A stretch of DNA of 64,000 nt, taken from positions 372,001 to 436,000 of the forward strand of contig NZ_BLRH01000009.1 in assembly GCF_025996515.1 (NCBI RefSeq), given 5' to 3'. The notes beneath the pieces were generated by a model that had not been told where the DNA came from, did not search any database, and saw only the letters and a list, made by a program, of their open reading frames with translations. Of this stretch, positions 1 to 9,783 are shown one piece after another. Made by a program: the position numbers and the translations under genes. This DNA comes from Rhizohabitans arisaemae (GTDB lineage: Bacteria; Actinomycetota; Actinomycetes; Streptosporangiales; Streptosporangiaceae). Positions within the stretch are counted from its first letter, which is position 1. Each line of letters begins with the position of its first letter.

Positions 1-3000
1 CCCCGGACGGCGAGGAGGACACCTCGTTCTGGGTGCACACCTCGATGCGCACCGAGATCGGGGAGTTCATCCGGCTCACGGCGCACCCGCACACCGTGAA
101 CACCACGCTGCTGGACATGTATCGGCGGGCCAAAGCGCAACCCGACCTGGCGAACTGGCGCCACGCGGTCAACGTCCATCTCAGTGACCAGTCGGGGGCG
201 AGCCTCCTCAAAGCGGTCACCCCGCTCATCGAGTCGGGCCGGATCCCCGAGGCGGCGAGACAGGTCGCGGTGGCCAGGATGCTCGGCGACGTCCTCCGGG
301 GGCCGCTGCCCTCGGCCGCCCGCCGGGCCCAGTGGCGGGTCAACCGGGCGATGCGCGAAGCCGAGGACGCCCGGTTCCTGCGGCACTACCTGCCCCGCGC
401 GACGGCGCGGCGCGCCCTGAACGAGCTGTTTCCCGTGATCCGCGTGGGGATCCCCGGAGAATCCTCGGATTTCATCCACACCCCGCAGCCGACGACGGCG
501 CCATCATCGAACAGATGGGCGCTTCATCTGCTCGGTGGCGGCGGCGCGGGCAAGACGATGGTCGTCCGGCACCTCTCCTCCGGTGCCTACGCCCGGGAGC
601 GCGGGCTCGCCCCGTTCCCGGTGGCCCGGATCGACTTCGACCACATGGACCCCCGCTACCCGGACGAGCGGCCCGGCGAGATGCTGCTCGCCCTCGCCGA
701 AGAGCTCCTGGGCTTCGGGACGACCCGGAGTATGGAGCACAGCTATCTCCGTTTCACCGACACCGTCGACCACCTCCACGAAGAACTGTCCCGCGCCGAG
801 CACCTGACCGACCGGATCGGTTCACTCACCTATGAGATGATCGCGGGCTTCGCCCGTTTCGTCAGCGCGCTACCCCCGCCGGTCACACTGGTCCTGGACA
901 CCTGTGAGGAACTGGCCAAGCTCTACCCGGTCGGCGCGGACGCCCCGGCGATCGACAAGACGTTCCACATCCTGGAAACGCTGCACGAGCTGGTGCCTTC
1001 ACTCAGAGTCGTGTTCGCGGGACGCCGCCGTCTCGTCCCCACCTCCGACCCGGGCGACTCCGCCGGGCCGCTGCTGCGCCCCCGGCCGTACCTGCGGGTC
1101 GTCCCCTTCGGCGGCTTCACCGCCGAGGAAGCCCACGACTACCTGACCGCGCGGGCGCCCACCCCCGCACTCCGGCCCGCGCTCCTCGACCGGTCCCGGG
1201 ACGGCGAACTCCACAACCCGTTCGAACTCGCCGCCTACACCGAATGGGCGCTCAGCGAACCCGACCTCGACCCGGACGCGCTCCGGAACGCGCCCCGCGA
1301 CCCCTACATCGAACGCCGGATCGTCGCCCGGCTCGACGACCCGCAGCTCACCCGCTCCCTCGCCGTCGCCGCCGAACTCGGCCGGTTCGACCGGAACCTC
1401 ATCGCGCCCGCTTTGAGACGCCTCCGGCTCGACCCCGACCACGTCTTCGACGGCCTCGCCACCCAGGAATGGGTCAGAGTCGTCGAACTGCGTACGGACG
1501 GCCGGCCCCGCGTCATCGAACTCGACGAAAACCTCGGTACCCGGCTCCGCGCCTTCACCCGCGCCGACCCCGACCGCTTCCCCCTCAACCCGGCCCTGCT
1601 CGGCGAAGACGCCGTCCAAGTGATCGACGGCACCCGCATGCTCCGCGACGTGCCGACCGCGACCGTCGTCACCGCCGTCCGACTCCTCCCCGTCGAAACA
1701 GCCGGAACCTTCTGGAAACGCCTGGAAGAGCGGATCATCGCCGAAGACGCCTGGGCCTGGGCCGCACACATCGCCGTACGGGCCGCCGCCGAAGAACAAC
1801 AGCGCGCACCCGGCCCCGCGAACACCGCACCGGCCGAACGGGAACCCTCGGCTTCGCACCTCCCCGCCGCCCCAGCTGTAGGACCTGCCTCAGGGCAGGC
1901 ACACCCGGAGGGGACGGCCGGCGCCGGCCCGGCTGATTCGGCCCCACCCGGGGAACACCACCGTGATTTCGCCGCGCGGACGGGGCCGGAGATACCTCTG
2001 TTTCACGTCACTCCCCAGGCCGGCGTTGACGACGAATCACTTCCGGCCCCCGAGGCCGACTCGGCTTCGCAGGCCACGGACTCGGGATCGCAGACGCACT
2101 CGATCCTGGCGGCGATCCTCGCCACGCAGGCCGCCGCGCGGATCCACACCGAAGCCGCCGGGGTTCTCCAGGTCTGGCAGGAGGTGGCTCGGCACGCCTC
2201 CCGCCACCCCGATCCGGTGGAGGCGACGGCCCTCGCCGACCGGGCGTTCCTCGGCCGGGCGGCCGCAGGCGAGGATGTCCCCCTTGACGAGCACCTGGTG
2301 GAGATCGTGGCACGCGGTGCGGCGCCCGCCGGGTCGATCGTGGCGGCGGTCGACGGCTGGATCTCCCACGGCGACGGGCGGCGGCTCCCCGAAGAGGCGT
2401 TGGCCACCCTCCTGGAACGACGGCGGAGAACCGAGGGGATCTCCAGGCCGACCTCCCGTCAGCCAAGCGGCCTTCTCCTCAGACATCAAACACGCGGCAT
2501 CGAAAGAATCGCCGTCGCCCCGGACTCCACGTGGCTCGCCGCCACCGGTATGCGGCGCGTCACCCACCTCTGGAACATCGACGGCAGTCATCGGGCCGCA
2601 CTCAGCCAAGAGGAACCCATCACCAGGCTCGCCATCGCCCCCGACGGCGGCTGGCTCGCCACCACCGACGGCCGGAACGTTCGGCTCTGGCTCGGCGACG
2701 GGAGCCGGGGTGCCACCCTCCAAGGTTCTTCCGGGCAGATCATCAAGATCGCCATTGCCCCGGACTCCACCTGGCTCGCCACCACCGACAACCAGGGAGA
2801 GGTCCGGCTGTTCGGTTCGGACGGGAGCCTCAGGCAGGTGGTCACCCACCACACCGGGCCGGTCAAGAAGATCGCCATCGCCCCGGACGGAACCTGGCTG
2901 GCCACCGGCGACGAGACCACCGTCCACCTGTGGAACGCGGACGGTACCGCGCGAGCCACGCTCGCCGGTCACGACAGGTGGCTGCGGAGAGTCGTCATCT

Positions 3001-6000
3001 CACCCGACGGAAGCTGGCTCGCCACCTCCGACGAACTCACCGTCCGCCTCTACGAGAACAGCGGCAGATTACGGACGACCTTCCTCGGACGCCTCAAAAG
3101 AGGCGCGGTCGCCCCCGACGGCACCTGGCTGGCCGTCACCGGCGAGGACAACCTCACCCGCCTCTGGAACAGCGACGGCAGCCCCCGAGCCGTCCTCGAA
3201 AGCGGCCGGGTCACCGGGATCGCCATCGCCCCCGACGGCACCTGGCTCGCCACCACCGGCCCCGACCGTACCGCGCGACTCTGGGAGAGCGACGGCACGC
3301 TGAGAACCACCCTCCCCGTACGGGTCCACAAACTCGCCATCTCACCCGACGGCACCTGGCTCGCCACGAGCCACAAGGACCAGGCGGCCCGCCTCTGGTT
3401 CCCCAGCGGTGCCTCCAAAGCCACCCTCAGCGGACACCACAACCCCATCGACGTGATCGCCATCGCTCCCGACGCCACCTGGCTCGCCACCACCGGCGAG
3501 GACGAGGAGATCCGCCTCTGGCGGTCCGACCTCGACGACATGACGATCACGGTGCTGACACAGCGATCGATAGCCGCACTCCAGCACGGGGACCACATGG
3601 AGGCCGCGAAACTCGCCGACGACGCCGCGAAGCTCTCGTTGATCGACCTCCCCTCGACAAAGTGGGCGGATTGGCGACCCTCCCGGCCGTTCATCAGCCG
3701 CTCGCAGACGACGCAGCTGTTCGTCTCCCTGGTGTCGGGAACACCGACCCCCGAGTTCGCTCCCATTCTGTTTCCAGCGCCAGGTGAGCCCGGCGCCTCA
3801 GCGCAAACGCCACTGCTCCACTCCCTGCGACTCCGCGTCGACAAAGGCCATCAAGCGGTGTCCGCTGAGGAGCTACGCCGGGTGGAACAAGCCGATCGTC
3901 ATCCACTCGACCGGGGGTCGGCGACCTGGTTGTCCCAATGGATCCGGCCGCTGGTCGTCGAACTCGCGGAAGCATGGCACCTCGCCGGAAACCCCCAGCG
4001 CGCCGCAGACCTGCTGACCCGCCGGATCGAGGAGGCCGTGGCCGCCGGAGACGACCCGACCACGGTGGAGCAGTGCCAGCTCGCGCTCCTTCGGCTCTGC
4101 CGCCGGGAACGAAACCTCGCTCTCTTCCCCGAAGCGAGGTCGCTCGCCACCACCGGGACACCGATGGTCCGCGCCGAAGCCTGGCTCGCACTCACCCTTG
4201 TCAAAGGGGATCGACCCGAATCACCTGAGGAGGCGGGGAGCTGGAGCGGCTGGTGGCGTTGCCAGGATTCCGCATCGCTCCTGGAGACCCTCTGGCTACC
4301 CCCGGTCTCCCCTGAGCCGGGAATTCCAGCCGAGCTCACAGCCGAACTTGTAGCGGAGCTTCTTGAGCTGGACACCGGAGACCACGCGATCCCACGCGGT
4401 TTCGTCCTCTCGTCCGAGGGACCGAACCTTGAAGCAGCCCGCTCCCTCGACGCCATCGCCCTGCAGTGGAACCCGTTCCGTCCAGGCCCGAACCCGTTGC
4501 GAGACGGCACTCCCGGTGGCCAAGGCAGAGAATTGCTGGATCGAGCGGACGCCGACATGCTTCGCCACCTGTTCCGGGCCCTGCGAATGCTGAACGAGGC
4601 GATTCCCCTGCTGAAGCAGGCACAGGACCGGACGTCCGAGCTTCAGGCCGGAATCCTCTCCGGACTGATCGCCATGCGAATCAGCCGTCCGGGGGGCTCT
4701 TCCCAGCTCGCCGCATCCCGGCTCGTTCAGTACTCCCGGTATGCCGACGACGCGACGTTCCCCGACGGATCAGGTTGGCAAGAGCGTGCCGCAAAGCTCA
4801 GGGGGCTGATCCATGACCCCCTGCAGGTCATCGAGGGCGATCTTTCACCCGAACTGAGGGCCGACACGTGGTCGACCGTGAAGGCCGAGCATCGAGAGGG
4901 CTCCTCCAATGCCGGTTCAGCGGTATCGCCGGGGATCCCCATCAGCCAACACGATCCGTACGCGACCACGTGGCGGTTCCCATCCGCTGAGTCGGGAACC
5001 ATACCTTCCCGCAGCGACCGGAGGCCCCAAGCCCGCCCACCGGTCGGAAACCCGACCGTGGAGTCAGGGAGCCCACAGCCACGATCAGAGATCCGGCATC
5101 CTCCTGCCACTCCGGCGGATCAGCCAGGCCCACCAAGGGAGACGGTGACCGGCGGGTTCGAATGGCCCTTCGACTCCCGTCCGCCCATCGGGGAAACCCG
5201 TTTCAGCAGCCCTGCGGTGGACTTCGGTCCCCCGGTCGGTAGGTCCACGGGAAACCAGGTGAGAGATGACTCCCCGAGTGACCTCCGAATCATCGCCAAC
5301 TGGATCCGTGGCCTCTTCAGCCCTCGGGTCATCGCGTGGTGCCTCACCGGTTTGGCTCTCGGGATCGCGCTCGCCAGCACAGTGCTGCTCCTCACGGTGG
5401 GACCTCTGACCACCACCGAGGTCTCCACCGACGGCGAATCCGTCGGCATCGGCCCGAGCTGGTATCTCACGTGGATCGCGCTGCTCGCCGGCGCTGTTCC
5501 CGGCGGCTACCTCCTGGTCCACTCCCCGATCTGGAGCCGTATCCTGGCGAGGTTCACCCGCGCCGTGACGGTCGAGGTGCACCGCCATACGAGCAGCCAG
5601 GTGTCGCTGGTCTTCGCGAGCCGGGGTGGCGCCTCGGAATGGGGCCCTGACTGGTCCGGTCGGCTGGCCCGACTGCTGCCACCGCTGCCGTCACCGCTCG
5701 ACGAGACGATGTCACCTCTCCGGGCTGCGTCGACGAGGCTGGTGCGTTTCCTCGTCTCACGTCTGCGCATGTCGCCACGGTTTCTGGCCGAGTCCACACT
5801 TGGCGACCTACAGGCCGCCGGTCGCCTGCCTGCCGAGGTTCCCGCCGTCCGGACGGTCCGGCTTCGGCTACCCCCAGACCAGGAGGGACAGCCCTGGGAG
5901 ATCTGGCTGAGTGCGCTCAACGACCACAAAGACGTTCCCTGGGCGCCCGGTGTCTTCCGCGACACCCAGGACCGAGGCCACCCGCTCCACGGCGGGATCT

Positions 6001-6614
6001 GGCCTTCGATCTGGCCGCTCCGGCGACGGTCGGACGAGCCGACCCGCGAACGGATCACGTCCACCCACATCGACTTCACGACGCTGGGCCCGCCACGTTG
6101 GCGTGCCGCACACCTCATCGCCACACCGGTCAACACGTCGGCGGGCTGGCGGCTCCGCGTCGACCTGGAGACCGGGTCGGGTTCCAAGGCCAGAATGAAC
6201 GAGCTGGTCAGCGCACGGGAGTTGGAGCCACAGCGTCAGGCGTTGATCATCCTCCAGGCGCAGCCCGTCGACGGCCCACCCCAGCGTCTGGACGAACAAC
6301 GCGCCGGGTTCATCGGCTTCGCCCGGAATCTCATGGAGTACGGCGCGGGCGCGGTCATCGTCATCCCCCCGCTGCCCGACCGGCTCGGTGTGAAGGCGGC
6401 CCTACTCGTCTACCGGCACGCCGTCGCCGAGCGCCGAGCACCCCGCCCCAATCGCCTGCTCCGCACCCAGGCCATGGTGCGAACCCTGATCGAAAACGCT
6501 ACGACCGATCTCGGTGGCACCGACACCAACGCCTATGACGTGCTCCTTCTCCTCAGAACCACCTCACACTTCCCCCTCGGAACCCGCTCGCGCACCATTG
6601 GCTTGGACTACTGA
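1..6614 (+). CDS. STAND-type NTPase with WD40 propeller, two membrane segments and CHAT-like C terminus (5' end cut by window)
   Basis: The frame is open to the first base, so the gene starts outside the window; numbering here is from the first in-frame GTG at 33 (2193 aa). P-loop GGGGAGKT is at about residues 168-175, Walker B-like LVLDTCEEL near 290 and a sensor-like VVFAGRRR soon after. Nine WD40-type repeats of about 40 aa, each with a P-D-x-x-W-L-A core, span about 822-1166. A helical/TPR-like region and a Pro/Arg-rich linker follow, then membrane segments near 1766-1792 and 1810-1831. The last 250 residues resemble a CHAT peptidase fold by eye: PWEIW near 1954, then a strand-turn and a GAGAVIV...PPLPD stretch near 2108. 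The usual catalytic Cys position reads LQAQPV and no catalytic His is clear. The architecture suggests a sensor NTPase for signalling or conflict. Function is inferred; the missing N terminus could add another domain. Confidence 0.8.
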   Translation, partial: PDGEEDTSFWVHTSMRTEIGEFIRLTAHPHTVNTTLLDMYRRAKAQPDLANWRHAVNVHLSDQSGASLLKAVTPLIESGRIPEAARQVAVARMLGDVLRGPLPSAARRAQWRVNRAMREAEDARFLRHYLPRATARRALNELFPVIRVGIPGESSDFIHTPQPTTAPSSNRWALHLLGGGGAGKTMVVRHLSSGAYARERGLAPFPVARIDFDHMDPRYPDERPGEMLLALAEELLGFGTTRSMEHSYLRFTDTVDHLHEELSRAEHLTDRIGSLTYEMIAGFARFVSALPPPVTLVLDTCEELAKLYPVGADAPAIDKTFHILETLHELVPSLRVVFAGRRRLVPTSDPGDSAGPLLRPRPYLRVVPFGGFTAEEAHDYLTARAPTPALRPALLDRSRDGELHNPFELAAYTEWALSEPDLDPDALRNAPRDPYIERRIVARLDDPQLTRSLAVAAELGRFDRNLIAPALRRLRLDPDHVFDGLATQEWVRVVELRTDGRPRVIELDENLGTRLRAFTRADPDRFPLNPALLGEDAVQVIDGTRMLRDVPTATVVTAVRLLPVETAGTFWKRLEERIIAEDAWAWAAHIAVRAAAEEQQRAPGPANTAPAEREPSASHLPAAPAVGPASGQAHPEGTAGAGPADSAPPGEHHRDFAARTGPEIPLFHVTPQAGVDDESLPAPEADSASQATDSGSQTHSILAAILATQAAARIHTEAAGVLQVWQEVARHASRHPDPVEATALADRAFLGRAAAGEDVPLDEHLVEIVARGAAPAGSIVAAVDGWISHGDGRRLPEEALATLLERRRRTEGISRPTSRQPSGLLLRHQTRGIERIAVAPDSTWLAATGMRRVTHLWNIDGSHRAALSQEEPITRLAIAPDGGWLATTDGRNVRLWLGDGSRGATLQGSSGQIIKIAIAPDSTWLATTDNQGEVRLFGSDGSLRQVVTHHTGPVKKIAIAPDGTWLATGDETTVHLWNADGTARATLAGHDRWLRRVVISPDGSWLATSDELTVRLYENSGRLRTTFLGRLKRGAVAPDGTWLAVTGEDNLTRLWNSDGSPRAVLESGRVTGIAIAPDGTWLATTGPDRTARLWESDGTLRTTLPVRVHKLAISPDGTWLATSHKDQAARLWFPSGASKATLSGHHNPIDVIAIAPDATWLATTGEDEEIRLWRSDLDDMTITVLTQRSIAALQHGDHMEAAKLADDAAKLSLIDLPSTKWADWRPSRPFISRSQTTQLFVSLVSGTPTPEFAPILFPAPGEPGASAQTPLLHSLRLRVDKGHQAVSAEELRRVEQADRHPLDRGSATWLSQWIRPLVVELAEAWHLAGNPQRAADLLTRRIEEAVAAGDDPTTVEQCQLALLRLCRRERNLALFPEARSLATTGTPMVRAEAWLALTLVKGDRPESPEEAGSWSGWWRCQDSASLLETLWLPPVSPEPGIPAELTAELVAELLELDTGDHAIPRGFVLSSEGPNLEAARSLDAIALQWNPFRPGPNPLRDGTPGGQGRELLDRADADMLRHLFRALRMLNEAIPLLKQAQDRTSELQAGILSGLIAMRISRPGGSSQLAASRLVQYSRYADDATFPDGSGWQERAAKLRGLIHDPLQVIEGDLSPELRADTWSTVKAEHREGSSNAGSAVSPGIPISQHDPYATTWRFPSAESGTIPSRSDRRPQARPPVGNPTVESGSPQPRSEIRHPPATPADQPGPPRETVTGGFEWPFDSRPPIGETRFSSPAVDFGPPVGRSTGNQVRDDSPSDLRIIANWIRGLFSPRVIAWCLTGLALGIALASTVLLLTVGPLTTTEVSTDGESVGIGPSWYLTWIALLAGAVPGGYLLVHSPIWSRILARFTRAVTVEVHRHTSSQVSLVFASRGGASEWGPDWSGRLARLLPPLPSPLDETMSPLRAASTRLVRFLVSRLRMSPRFLAESTLGDLQAAGRLPAEVPAVRTVRLRLPPDQEGQPWEIWLSALNDHKDVPWAPGVFRDTQDRGHPLHGGIWPSIWPLRRRSDEPTRERITSTHIDFTTLGPPRWRAAHLIATPVNTSAGWRLRVDLETGSGSKARMNELVSARELEPQRQALIILQAQPVDGPPQRLDEQRAGFIGFARNLMEYGAGAVIVIPPLPDRLGVKAALLVYRHAVAERRAPRPNRLLRTQAMVRTLIENATTDLGGTDTNAYDVLLLLRTTSHFPLGTRSRTIGLDY

Positions 6615-6686
6615 TCGATCAGCCGCCGGTCTTGCCGCAATCCGCGATATCCGTACAGCTCCGCTGGCTCCCTACGCCGTATTCGG

Positions 6687-6937
6687 CTGACCACGCCGCC
6701 GCCCGGAATCCACGATGATCGTTGTCGTGTACGCACCCACCGGCGGTCACACACCACAACGATCACGCGATCCCCGACCCCGCCGACCCCAAACCCCGAC
6801 CTAAGTCCGTACCGCATCCCACTCACGCCAAAGCAGGTCGTTCTGACCACACCGCCGCCCGGAATCCACGATGATCGTTGTCGTGTACGCACCCACCGGC
6901 GGTCACACACCACAACGATCACGCGGTTCCCGACCCC
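6687..6937. repeat. Duplicated 95-bp element carrying an imperfect hairpin
   Basis: Two copies (6687-6781 and 6843-6937) differ at only about three positions. Each holds a 14-bp inverted repeat with one mismatch (GATCGTTGTCGTGT at 6717-6730 with 6751-6764; 6873-6886 with 6907-6920) around a 20-nt loop. The second copy ends directly at the GAGGAG ribosome binding site of the next gene. This fills most of the 335-bp gap; no other gene is visible there. It could be a duplicated operator/promoter, an attenuator or a small mobile repeat. Confidence 0.85.
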
Positions 6938-6949
6938 GAGGAGACTCCG

Positions 6950-7945
6950 ATGTGGCAGCGGGTCAGCAGCTGGTTTCACGCGCAGGCCGAGCATGTGCAT
7001 GTGGAGTTCCTGCCGGAGGCGGGGAGTGAGCCGCTGGCGCCGTACGAGGGATATCTTCGGGTTTTCCTGGCGGAAGGATTCCTTGCCGATGCGCGGACCT
7101 GGGGGAACGACCACTATCCGGCGTTGCACGGTGGGGTGAGGTTGAACTTCCTGGGCGCCGAGCCGTCGACGTTCACCCGGGCGAGCAGGCCGGTGCTGAG
7201 TGCGGCAGGGGTCCGGCTGGACGAGCCGCTCACCCCGCTGCTGCCGTTCAACGGGGGGACGGTGACTCTGCAGGCGGTGCTGTACCAGGCGACGAGCCGG
7301 GGGCCGCTCAGCTCGGCGTTGATCGTCGCCACCCGGCTGGCCGGACTGGTCGGCTCGCCGTTGAGTACGGCGGCGGGGATCGCCGGGAAGGTGTCCGAGG
7401 CGCTGGACATCGTGCTGGAAGCCACCGGTGACCAGCCGCTGCTCGGGGTGGATTGGACGATGGTCTCGGCCGGGGGCGGGGGCAACCCGGTACGTTCCGG
7501 GCATCTGGTGGTGCTGAAGGCTCCGCAGCCACCTGGTCCGCTCTCGATCGAAGGGGGTCGGCTGCTCGCGGGCGGGGAACCGATGACCGGGGTCGACTAT
7601 CTGGTGCTGCGGGTGGAGTGCCGCGCCGACCGCGACGACTGGCGTTCCCCGGAGCTGAAGGCGCTGCTGGACCGGGCACAGGAGGAGGCGGTCTACCAAT
7701 CGTGGGAGCGGTTCCACGACCACCGGAACAGCGCGATCGTGCTGATCCTCAACTCCCCCGACCTCACACCGGTGGACCGCAAACGCCTGGCGAAGGCCGT
7801 CGCCACCGAGCTGGACGCCCTGAAGACCGAAGGCGCGACCGGCCACGAGATGCCGTCCCTGGAAGAGATCGCCGCCACCCGGCTCCCCTCCCCCGACGAC
7901 CCGGACCTGCACGACCTCCGCCTCGCCGACCTCCTCGCCTTCTGA
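6950..7945 (+). CDS. Unknown protein, likely companion of the upstream STAND NTPase
   Basis: A 331-aa cytoplasmic protein with no signal peptide or membrane segment. I chose ATG 6950 because GAGGAG (6938-6943) sits 6 nt upstream; a GTG 24 codons earlier lies inside the duplicated hairpin. The N-terminal third is mixed alpha/beta. The middle has GGGGNPVRSGHLVVLKAP and a VDYLVLRVECRADRDDW stretch, followed by a charged helical segment (about 215-310) with VLILNSPDLTPVDRKRLAKAV. I do not recognise the family. Its position downstream of a giant WD40/CHAT-like NTPase, with no other gene between them, suggests a paired function, perhaps as an accessory of a STAND-based conflict system. That role is inference. 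Confidence 0.75.
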   Translation: MWQRVSSWFHAQAEHVHVEFLPEAGSEPLAPYEGYLRVFLAEGFLADARTWGNDHYPALHGGVRLNFLGAEPSTFTRASRPVLSAAGVRLDEPLTPLLPFNGGTVTLQAVLYQATSRGPLSSALIVATRLAGLVGSPLSTAAGIAGKVSEALDIVLEATGDQPLLGVDWTMVSAGGGGNPVRSGHLVVLKAPQPPGPLSIEGGRLLAGGEPMTGVDYLVLRVECRADRDDWRSPELKALLDRAQEEAVYQSWERFHDHRNSAIVLILNSPDLTPVDRKRLAKAVATELDALKTEGATGHEMPSLEEIAATRLPSPDDPDLHDLRLADLLAF

Positions 7946-8017
7946 CCCGACCCGGGAACGCCGTTCTGCATCCAAGTCGTCGCTCAGCACAACAAGCGAG
8001 GGTCGTTGAGAGGCTTA

Positions 8018-8047
8018 CGTAAGGCGCAAAGATCTATGCGACTTACG
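8018..8047. terminator. Imperfect hairpin between convergent genes
   Basis: CGTAAGGCGCA (8018-8028) pairs with TGCGACTTACG (8037-8047), ten pairs with one mismatch and an 8-nt loop. It lies between the stop codons of the rightward unknown gene and the leftward sensor kinase, so it could serve both strands. There is no clear T tract. Confidence 0.45.
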
Positions 8048-8052
8048 CAAAT

Positions 8053-9228
8053 TCAGGAAGCGGTGATGCCGGGGCGGTATTTGGGGACGCGCATGCTGAC
8101 CTTGGTGCCGGCGCCGAGGGCGGTCTCCACGACGAGCCCGTACTCGTCGCCGTAGACCTGGCGGAGGCGTTCGTCGACGTTGGCCAGGCCGATGCCGGCG
8201 CCGGGCAGGTCGATTCCGGCCAGGACCCGGCGGAGTCGTTCGGGGTCCATGCCGACGCCGTCGTCCTCGACGCTGATCAGACAGTCCGAGCCGGCGTCCT
8301 CGGCGAGGATGGAGATCCGCCCCGTGCCTGATTTGTCCTCCAAGCCGTGCCGGACGCCGTTCTCCACGAGCGGCTGGAGACAGAGGAACGGTACGGCGAC
8401 CGCGAGGACCTCGGGGGCGATGCGCAGGGTGACCTGGAGCTGGTCGCCGAAACGGGCGCGCTCCAGCACGAGATAATGGTCGATGGAGCGAAGTTCTTCG
8501 GCAAGTGTCGTGAAATGTCCGTGTTTACGGAACGAATAGCGCGTGAAGTCGGCGAATTCCAGGAGGAGTTCCCGGGCGCGTTCCGGGTCGGTACGGACAA
8601 ACGAGGCGATCGTGGTCAGCGAGTTGTAGATGAAGTGCGGAGAGATCTGTGCCCGCAGCGCCCGTACCTCGGCTTCCATCAGCAACGTGCGGGACCGGTC
8701 GAGTTCGGCCAGCTCCAGCTGGGAGTCGACCCAGCTCGCGACCTCCCGTGCGGCCCGGACCAGGGCTGCGGAGGCGTGGGTTCCGTACGCGGCGAGGGTG
8801 CCGACGACCCGGCTCTCGGTGGTGAGGGGGACGACGACCGCGTATCCGACCTGGCAGGAGGGGTCGTCGCAGAGGTCGGCGAGGACCTGGGTCCGCCCGC
8901 CCGCCATGGTCTGCGCGGCGTGCTCCACCGCGACCGGGGCGTGGTGTTCGCCGGCCCCGTCCCAGGCGAGCAGGCGTTCCCCGTCGGTGACGGCGAGCGC
9001 GGTGGAGCCGAGCAGGACCCGCAGATGCCCGGCCGCCCGCTGCGCCCCCTGCTCGGTGAGTCCGGCCCGCAGGTGCTGGGCGGCGAGCGAGGCGGTGTGC
9101 AGGGTCTCGAAGGTCGCCCGGTCGGCCGGGCTGCCCAGATCCCGATGGCCGCGCAGGACCCGCCAGAGGACGACGGCCGGAACCCCGGCGAGCACGGCGA
9201 TGATGAGCACCGCGACCACGGCTTCCAT
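8053..9228 (-). CDS. LytS-type sensor histidine kinase
   Basis: A 391-aa kinase of the His_kinase/LytS group. From ATG 9228, chosen because it puts the hydrophobic anchor (about 2-25) at the N terminus, the order is membrane segment, GAF-like sensor region (about 35-165), ISPHFIYNSL with phosphoacceptor His198, N box VENGVRHG (288-295), and ATP-lid motifs DDGVGM (322-327) and GAGIGL (343-348). An in-frame start at 9327 would add 33 residues with no membrane character. LytS-type kinases usually pair with a LytTR response regulator; none lies next to it, so the partner must be elsewhere. The signal sensed is unknown. Confidence 0.88.
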   Translation of the reverse strand: MEAVVAVLIIAVLAGVPAVVLWRVLRGHRDLGSPADRATFETLHTASLAAQHLRAGLTEQGAQRAAGHLRVLLGSTALAVTDGERLLAWDGAGEHHAPVAVEHAAQTMAGGRTQVLADLCDDPSCQVGYAVVVPLTTESRVVGTLAAYGTHASAALVRAAREVASWVDSQLELAELDRSRTLLMEAEVRALRAQISPHFIYNSLTTIASFVRTDPERARELLLEFADFTRYSFRKHGHFTTLAEELRSIDHYLVLERARFGDQLQVTLRIAPEVLAVAVPFLCLQPLVENGVRHGLEDKSGTGRISILAEDAGSDCLISVEDDGVGMDPERLRRVLAGIDLPGAGIGLANVDERLRQVYGDEYGLVVETALGAGTKVSMRVPKYRPGITAS

Positions 9229-9783
9229 GGGGCACACGCTAACGGCCCCCGTACCGGCCGGCATCCGCCTCGGACAATCTTTCGGAGCGGCCCTGCCCGC
9301 CCCCGGCGGTATATCACGCCGTTCCACTCGGCCGGGTCAAACCCTCTGAAGATCAATTTGACTGGAGTGTCGCTTTAGTGGAGCCGGGACATCACGGATA
9401 CAGCACGGCCGTCGGCCGCCATGGTCATCGAGTGCCCCACCCGGGTAACCTCTGCGAACGGGAGGACGGCACCCGCACACCGGGGCGCCACGATGTCCCG
9501 CGGACCGCGCTGACCAGCAAGGACCCGGTTCCCGGGAAATTCGTTCCACCGAACGGCACAGAGATTCTTCACACGTTTTCTTTACGGAAATTGACTCATA
9601 TACGTCGAACATTCCCAGTGCTAGGGCAACCCTGGACAAGGAATGGCTAATCACGATGTACTACATGACTAATTCACTTGTTGTGAATCGGCCTGAATGT
9701 CCTACCCATTCCGTGTGGAAAGGCGGGACAATCGACTAGGGGACGACACACGGCGATGCAAGTAAGCGGGCGGTGAGCGAAGA
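9229..9783. other. 555-bp intergenic region with one short palindrome
   Basis: The divergent upstream region of the sensor kinase and the ATPase gene contains no convincing ORF. Its right half is unusually AT-rich for this genome and probably holds both promoters. The clearest site is ATTCAC-ttgtt-GTGAAT (9672-9688), a perfect 6-5-6 inverted repeat about 95 bp before the ATPase start and a candidate operator. I cannot assign a regulator. Confidence 0.4.
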
